DNA of 58,727 bases from Deltaproteobacteria bacterium YD0425bin51 (GTDB taxonomy: Bacteria; Desulfobacterota; Desulfobacteria; Desulfobacterales; YD0425bin51), in the NCBI GenBank assembly GCA_002753225.1, contig PDZS01000030.1, positions 1 through 58,727 of the forward strand, given 5' to 3'. Below are positions 54,455 to 58,727 of this stretch, piece after piece. The translations under genes were made by a program, and so were the position numbers. The notes under the pieces are model-generated. The model was not told the origin of the DNA and did not search any database. It was given only the letters and a program-made list of their open reading frames with translations. How positions within the stretch are numbered: position 1 is the stretch's first letter; each line of letters begins with the position of its first letter.

Positions 54455-54703
54455 ATGTTTGGTGTTGGAATGACAGAAGTATTGCTTATTTTAGCTGTTG
54501 CATTGATTGTATTTGGTCCTGCTAAACTGCCAGAACTTGCAAAATCACTGGGAAAAGCTATTTATGAATTTAAAAAAGCTGCAATGGAAGTAAGACAGAG
54601 TATAGAGTTTAACGATGACGTCAAAGACATTAAAGATAAAATAGGAGAAGGGCAAGTAAATACAACAACTACTAATAGTAGTAGTAGTACTAAAATAGAT
54701 TAA
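54455..54703 (+). CDS. Twin-arginine translocase TatA/TatB protein
   Basis: The 82-residue protein has the single N-terminal membrane helix ([18 protein letters not shown]), a hinge [13 protein letters not shown] and an amphipathic helix with FKKA, all typical of TatA/TatB. The tail ends in a T/S run encoded by ACA/ACT and TAG-like repeats. GGGGGT precedes the ATG. TatA versus TatB cannot be decided from this sequence; tatC is not in the window. It is relevant to the twin-arginine leader on AmrS. Confidence 0.92.
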   Translation: MFGVGMTEVLLILAVALIVFGPAKLPELAKSLGKAIYEFKKAAMEVRQSIEFNDDVKDIKDKIGEGQVNTTTTNSSSSTKID

Positions 54704-54704
54704 A

Positions 54705-55832
54705 TTATATGTTTTTAGATTTTAGATATTTACTAAGCCAATTTTTTTTAAAATCAATAAAAGAGTTATTAGAAATTGCATCTCTTATGTCTTGCATCAA
54801 ATCTTGATAAAAAGTTATGTTATGAAGAGTTGCAAGTGTTTGAGCAAGCGGGTCTTCGCTAAAAAATAAATATCTTAAAACCATTCGCGAATAAGTTTGG
54901 CAAGTGTAGCATTTGCATTCAGTATCAACAGGATATTTATCTTTTCGATATGTCTTATCTTTTATTCTCATTTTCCCAGTTCTTGTGAAAAATAATCCGT
55001 TTCTTGCATATCTTGTTGGAATAATGCAATCAAACATATCCATACCACCCTGTACAGATGCAAAAATATCTTCAGGAAGACCAACACCCATTAAATAGCG
55101 TGGTTTATCTTGTGGCATTAGGGGGGATGTATATGAAACTATTTCTTTTAGCAATTCTAATCCTTCTCCTACGCTTACTCCTCCTATTGCAAATCCGTCA
55201 AAGGGGATTTCTGTAATTGCTTTTGCACTTCTATGCCTGAGATTTTTATATACTCCACCTTGAATAATTCCAAATAAAAATTGATGATTTTGAAGAGGAA
55301 CTTCTCTGCAGCGTTTAGCCCAGTTTGTTGTTCTGTCAACAGCTTGTTTTACATATCTTTCTTCTGCAGGATATTCTACGCATTCATCAAAAGCCATAAC
55401 AATATCTGCACCAAGATCCCTTTGTATTTCCATAGCACGTTCTGGACTTAAAAATATGCGTTCTTCACCTTCTGTAAAAGAAAATAAAACGCCATCATCT
55501 GTAATCTCTCTTCCTGGAAGTGAAAAAACTTGAAATCCTCCTGAATCTGTAAGAATAGTCTTATTCCATCCCATAAATTTATGTAGGCCGCCGCATCTCT
55601 TAATTGTTAAAAGCTTTTCAGATAGAGAAAGATGATAAGTATTTGCTAAAGCTACTTCAGTATTTGTAGCTAAAACATCTTTTGGTGTTATACATCTAAA
55701 AAAACCAAAGGTCCCGACTACCATAAATGCAGGAGTTTGTACAGTACCATGCTGAGTTGTAAACTGTCCACGCCTTGCTCCGCATGAATCAGTTGTATGA
55801 ATTTTAAATTGAATATCTTTTGATGTTATCAT
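54705..55832 (-). CDS. tgt: tRNA-guanine transglycosylase (queuine)
   Basis: The 375-residue enzyme exchanges guanine 34 for preQ1 in tRNAs with GUN anticodons. The catalytic aspartate is in TDSGGFQVFSLPG, the second in MAFDECVEY, with GIIQGGVYK, FAIGGVSVGEG, and the zinc site CKCYTCQTYSRMVLRYLF. The ATG at 55847 is rejected: AAGGG at 55838-55842 lies five bases before the ATG at 55832. It overlaps no neighbour and ends one base after tatA/B on the other strand. Confidence 0.95.
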   Translation of the reverse strand: MITSKDIQFKIHTTDSCGARRGQFTTQHGTVQTPAFMVVGTFGFFRCITPKDVLATNTEVALANTYHLSLSEKLLTIKRCGGLHKFMGWNKTILTDSGGFQVFSLPGREITDDGVLFSFTEGEERIFLSPERAMEIQRDLGADIVMAFDECVEYPAEERYVKQAVDRTTNWAKRCREVPLQNHQFLFGIIQGGVYKNLRHRSAKAITEIPFDGFAIGGVSVGEGLELLKEIVSYTSPLMPQDKPRYLMGVGLPEDIFASVQGGMDMFDCIIPTRYARNGLFFTRTGKMRIKDKTYRKDKYPVDTECKCYTCQTYSRMVLRYLFFSEDPLAQTLATLHNITFYQDLMQDIRDAISNNSFIDFKKNWLSKYLKSKNI

Positions 55833-55840
55833 AAATACCC

Positions 55841-55902
55841 TTGACATTAATTTATATCGTCTTATTTTTTTTTGACAAGCATTTAATCCGGCTCACTAAA
55901 TT
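55841..55902 (+). promoter_or_regulatory. Possible promoter region of grpE-dnaK
   Basis: Two TTGACA hexamers lie here (55841-55846 and 55872-55877). The second is followed by TAAATT at 55897-55902 with a long 19-base spacer; the first by TATTTT at 55863 with 16. Neither is convincing, and no HrcA CIRCE repeat or clear sigma32 box was seen. Confidence 0.35.
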
Positions 55903-55936
55903 TAAAACTAATTTCAAAATATTACAGGAGAAAAAA

Positions 55937-56557
55937 TTGGCTGACAATATAATAGAAATAAAAGATATTACTGAAGAAAGCAAGAGCGATAATATTCAAG
56001 ATATGGAGGAAGGAGAAAAAAAAGATGAAGAAACTCCTCCTGTAGTTGTTAATGAAGAGCAAAAAAATATTTTTACAGGAGATTTGGAAACAAAGTTAAA
56101 AGCTAAAGAAGAAGAAGCAAAAAATAATTATGATAAATACCTTAGGACAGTTGCTGAATTTGATAATTATAAAAAAAGAGCTTCTCGTGAATTTGATGAT
56201 TATAGGAAATTTTCAAATGAAGCATTAATAAGGGAAATTTTAACAGTACTTGATAATATGGAACGTGCTATTGAAGCTTCTTCTAAGGATATTACCCCTC
56301 AAAATAATTGTTTACTAGAGGGTGTAAATATGACATGTAAAGAACTGTTGAAGATTTTTAAAAAATTTGGGGTTGAACAAATTGAATCTTGTGGAAAGAT
56401 TTTTGATCCTGCTTTTCATCAGGCTCTTTTTAATGAAGAAACAGATGAATATAATGAAAATACAGTAGTAAAAGAACTTCAAAAAGGTTATATAATGCAT
56501 GGTCGTTTACTTAGACCTGCAATGGTAGTTATAGCTGTACCAAAACAAAAATCTTAA
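55937..56557 (+). CDS. grpE: Nucleotide exchange factor GrpE
   Basis: The 206-residue protein stimulates ADP release from DnaK. The acidic N-terminal tail (residues 1-60) is followed by the long coiled dimer helix and the conserved core: LRTVAEFDNYKKRASREFD, ILTVLDNMERAIEA, FDPAFHQALFNEETDE and PAMVVIAVPK. The longest frame starts at 55841 with hydrophobic residues unlike GrpE. The TTG at 55937 follows GGAG by six bases and gives the usual tail, so it is preferred. dnaK begins 49 bases downstream. Confidence 0.92.
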   Translation: MADNIIEIKDITEESKSDNIQDMEEGEKKDEETPPVVVNEEQKNIFTGDLETKLKAKEEEAKNNYDKYLRTVAEFDNYKKRASREFDDYRKFSNEALIREILTVLDNMERAIEASSKDITPQNNCLLEGVNMTCKELLKIFKKFGVEQIESCGKIFDPAFHQALFNEETDEYNENTVVKELQKGYIMHGRLLRPAMVVIAVPKQKS

Positions 56558-56606
56558 TAAATGATGTAAAAACAATCAATTATAAATATACAAGGAGGAT
56601 TTTAAA

Positions 56607-58544
56607 ATGGGCAAGGTTATTGGGATAGATCTCGGAACGACAAACTCATGTGTTGCGATTATGGAAGGGGGGGAACCAAAGGTTATTCCTAATGCAGAAG
56701 GGAGTAGAACAACACCATCTATCGTTGCAGTTTCATCAAGCGGAGAGCGAATAGTTGGACAGATAGCTAAACGTCAGGCTATTACAAATCCTGAAAATAC
56801 AGTTTTTGCTGTAAAAAGACTTATAGGAAGAAAATTTAATACTCCTGAGGCTCAAAAGGATAAAAAAATACTTCCATATAAAGTTGTAGAAGGAACTAAT
56901 GGAGATGCTCATGTTGACTTAAAAGGAAAAGTTGTTAGCCCTGCTGAGGTTTCATCATATATTTTGGCATCTATGAAAAAAACCGCTGAAGATTATCTTG
57001 GGGAAAAAGTTACTGAAGCTGTTATTACTGTTCCTGCTTATTTTGATGACAGTCAGCGCCAAGCAACAAAAGATGCTGGAAGAATTGCTGGCTTAAATGT
57101 TTTAAGAATAATAAATGAGCCAACAGCAGCATCTCTTGCATATGGTTTAGATAAGAAAAAAGAAGAAAAAATCGCTGTTTTTGATCTAGGCGGCGGTACA
57201 TTTGATATATCAATTTTGGAAATTGGAGAAGGTGTATTTGAAGTTAAATCAACCAATGGAGATACACATTTAGGTGGTGAAGACTTTGATAATAAGATAA
57301 TTGATCATATTGCTGATGAATTTAGAAAAGAAAACGGTATTGATGTAAGAAAAGATAAAATGGCATTACAGAGGCTTAAAGAAGCTGCTGAAAAAGCCAA
57401 AATGGAGCTTTCTACATCACTTGAAACAGATATAAATTTGCCGTTTATTACAGCAGATGCATCTGGTCCAAAACATTTAAACATGAAAATTACACGAGCA
57501 AAATTAGAATCATTGGTCAGCGATCTTTTAGATAAACTCGAAGGACCATGCAGAACAGCTTTAAAAGATGCGCAACTTACAATAAATGAAATTAATGAGG
57601 TTGTTTTAGTAGGTGGAATGACCCGTATGCCTTCTGTTCAAGAACGAGTAAGGAAACTTTTTGGCAGAGAGCCTCATAAAGGAGTAAATCCTGATGAAGT
57701 TGTTGCTATAGGAGCTGCAATTCAAGCTGGAGTACTAAAAGGCGAAGTAAAAGATGTTCTTCTTTTGGATGTAACACCTCTATCGCTTGGTATTGAAACT
57801 CTTGGCGGCGTTCTGACAAGACTTATTGAAAAGAACACAACTATTCCGACTAAAAAGAGTCAGATATTTTCTACTGCTGCTGATAGTCAGCCTGCTGTTT
57901 CAATTCATGTTCTTCAGGGTGAAAGAGAAATGGCTTCAGACAATAAGACACTTGGAAGATTTGATTTAGTTGGTATACCTCCAGCACCAAGAGGTGTTCC
58001 TCAAATTGAAGTTACATTTGATATTGATGCAAATGGTATAGTTCACGTATCTGCAAAAGATTTGGCAACAGGCAAAGAGCAGTCTATCAGAATAACTGCT
58101 TCATCTGGTTTGTCAAAGGATGAAATTAGCCGTTTAGTAAAAGAAGCAGAAATGCATGCAGAAGATGATCGTAGAAAAAGGGAGCTTATAGATGCTAGAA
58201 ATACTGCAGATACTTTGGTTTATTCAACTGAAAAGACAGTTAAAGAACTAGGTGATAAGGTTGACGCTGAAACAAAAGTTAAGATAGATAGCGCTGTAGC
58301 TAAACTAAAAGAAGCAATGAAAACTGACAATACTTCTGAAATTAAAAGACTTAGCGAAGAATTAACGCAAGCTTCACATAAATTAGCTGAAGCCATGTAT
58401 CAGCAAGCTTCTAAAGGCGCAGGTCAACAACCCGGAGCTGAAGGTCAAGCTGGTCCTGGAGCTGGTGGGTATCGACCAGGAAATGCAAAGGGAGAAGATG
58501 ATGTAGTTGATGCTGATTTTGAAGAAGTAAAGGACAAGAAATAA
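56607..58544 (+). CDS. dnaK: Molecular chaperone DnaK (Hsp70)
   Basis: The 645-residue ATP-dependent chaperone is of standard length. Its N-terminal ATPase domain has [45 protein letters not shown] and [12 protein letters not shown]; the substrate domain has [14 protein letters not shown], and the C-terminal end is [23 protein letters not shown] precedes the ATG. The grpE-dnaK order without dnaJ is visible here, because a convergent gene follows dnaK; dnaJ and hrcA must lie elsewhere. Confidence 0.98.
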   Translation: MGKVIGIDLGTTNSCVAIMEGGEPKVIPNAEGSRTTPSIVAVSSSGERIVGQIAKRQAITNPENTVFAVKRLIGRKFNTPEAQKDKKILPYKVVEGTNGDAHVDLKGKVVSPAEVSSYILASMKKTAEDYLGEKVTEAVITVPAYFDDSQRQATKDAGRIAGLNVLRIINEPTAASLAYGLDKKKEEKIAVFDLGGGTFDISILEIGEGVFEVKSTNGDTHLGGEDFDNKIIDHIADEFRKENGIDVRKDKMALQRLKEAAEKAKMELSTSLETDINLPFITADASGPKHLNMKITRAKLESLVSDLLDKLEGPCRTALKDAQLTINEINEVVLVGGMTRMPSVQERVRKLFGREPHKGVNPDEVVAIGAAIQAGVLKGEVKDVLLLDVTPLSLGIETLGGVLTRLIEKNTTIPTKKSQIFSTAADSQPAVSIHVLQGEREMASDNKTLGRFDLVGIPPAPRGVPQIEVTFDIDANGIVHVSAKDLATGKEQSIRITASSGLSKDEISRLVKEAEMHAEDDRRKRELIDARNTADTLVYSTEKTVKELGDKVDAETKVKIDSAVAKLKEAMKTDNTSEIKRLSEELTQASHKLAEAMYQQASKGAGQQPGAEGQAGPGAGGYRPGNAKGEDDVVDADFEEVKDKK

Positions 58545-58557
58545 TATTAAAATAAAA

Positions 58558-58592
58558 AGTCATAAACCTCTTTAATATAGGGGTTTATGACT
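58558..58592 (-). terminator. Rho-independent terminator between convergent genes
   Basis: AGTCATAAACCTC (58558-58570) pairs with GGGGTTTATGACT (58580-58592), 13 bases with one T-G wobble, around a nine-base loop. The minus strand has TTTTTATTTTA directly after the stem, so it best ends the gene entering from the right; on the plus strand the T-run is offset, but it probably also terminates dnaK. Confidence 0.72.
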
Positions 58593-58644
58593 ATCTATAC
58601 CATATTTTTTGAAAATATTTTCTATAAATCCTGCTTTTTTTAAT

Positions 58645-58727
58645 TTAGATAACTGATGTTACGTGCATGGATTTTGCATCACCTATATTCCATGATAGTT
58701 TGTAATCGGTGTAGTTCTTTGAAACTT
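58645..58727 (-). CDS. 3' end of a convergent gene, unidentified
   Basis: An open minus-strand frame enters from the right edge and ends at TAA 58645-58647. The last 27 codons read VSKNYTDYKLSWNIGDAK and then SMHVTSVI. The amino-acid pattern looks coding, and the terminator at 58558-58592 is oriented for it. Too short to identify. Confidence 0.5.
   Translation of the reverse strand, partial: VSKNYTDYKLSWNIGDAKSMHVTSVI

Noticed and set aside
54676..54692. TAG/TAC triplet run
   Set aside because: It is a short low-complexity part of the tatA/B tail; too short to call a variable repeat.
55841..55936. 32-residue N-terminal extension of GrpE
   Set aside because: Hydrophobic, unlike GrpE, and overlapping the likely promoter; the TTG with GGAG fits the family.
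56558..56606. Separate dnaK promoter
   Set aside because: The 49-base gap has a ribosome site but no recognisable -35/-10 pair.

Overview
The window is AT-rich, gene-dense bacterial chromosome. Gene content points to a Gram-negative anaerobe, most likely a low-GC member of the Desulfobacterota (former Deltaproteobacteria, Desulfobacterales type); this is inferred from gene families, since no rRNA or marker phylogeny is available. Supporting genes are LPS heptose synthesis (hldE), NagZ, a TatA/TatB protein, three radical SAM enzymes including HemW, SelB, a DUF2333-type protein, and a thiolase/DUF35 cluster like those of anaerobic aromatic or alkane degraders. No tRNA, rRNA, CRISPR array or prophage was seen.

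Layout. 1-10476 (minus): a large membrane protein with a PHP-like N-terminal region, a secreted coiled-coil protein, a Uma2-type nuclease, then four translationally coupled genes: FGGY kinase, radical SAM AmrS with a twin-arginine leader, secreted MEMO-AMMECR1 fusion, and a spermidine-synthase-like membrane protein that runs off the left edge. 10477-11107: a 406-bp internally deleted ISAs1-family element next to the truncated tail of a lost gene. 11108-16589 (plus): chemoreceptor, small hydrolase, GlxA-type regulator, and a UvrC without its helix-hairpin-helix domain. 16586-23371 (minus): RsbW-like, RsbU-like and Hpt signalling proteins, DUF167, hldE, thrH, hom and an aminotransferase.

23531-27362 (plus): purM, a WecA/CapD-like fusion and tsaD. 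nagZ follows on minus, then two radical SAM genes (second hemW) on plus, then DUF2333 protein and selB on minus. 33776-41216 (plus): from a near-consensus sigma70 promoter, an acyl-CoA ligase, two DUF35 proteins flanking two thiolase-fold proteins (one lacking catalytic residues), a PP2C-like protein and a Rieske/FAD oxidoreductase. This looks like one metabolic operon and is among the best candidates for undescribed biochemistry. 41188-47816 (minus): overlapping two-component genes, an NlpC/P60-like protein carrying an in-frame palindromic repeat, a small unknown and an acyltransferase-hydrolase fusion.

47931-50620 (plus): a sulfur-handling tRNA-modification group (NIL-ferredoxin, MnmA with a three-cysteine pattern, MtaB) ending in a hairpin. 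50647-52439 (minus): two secreted proteins sharing an N-terminal motif, behind a good sigma54 promoter with tandem upstream repeats. The rest holds pyrE, a PAP2-like protein without membrane helices, tatA/B, tgt, and grpE-dnaK, ending with a hairpin and the 3' end of a convergent gene. Several starts were moved from the longest ORF to the codon with a ribosome binding site; each is noted in its entry.
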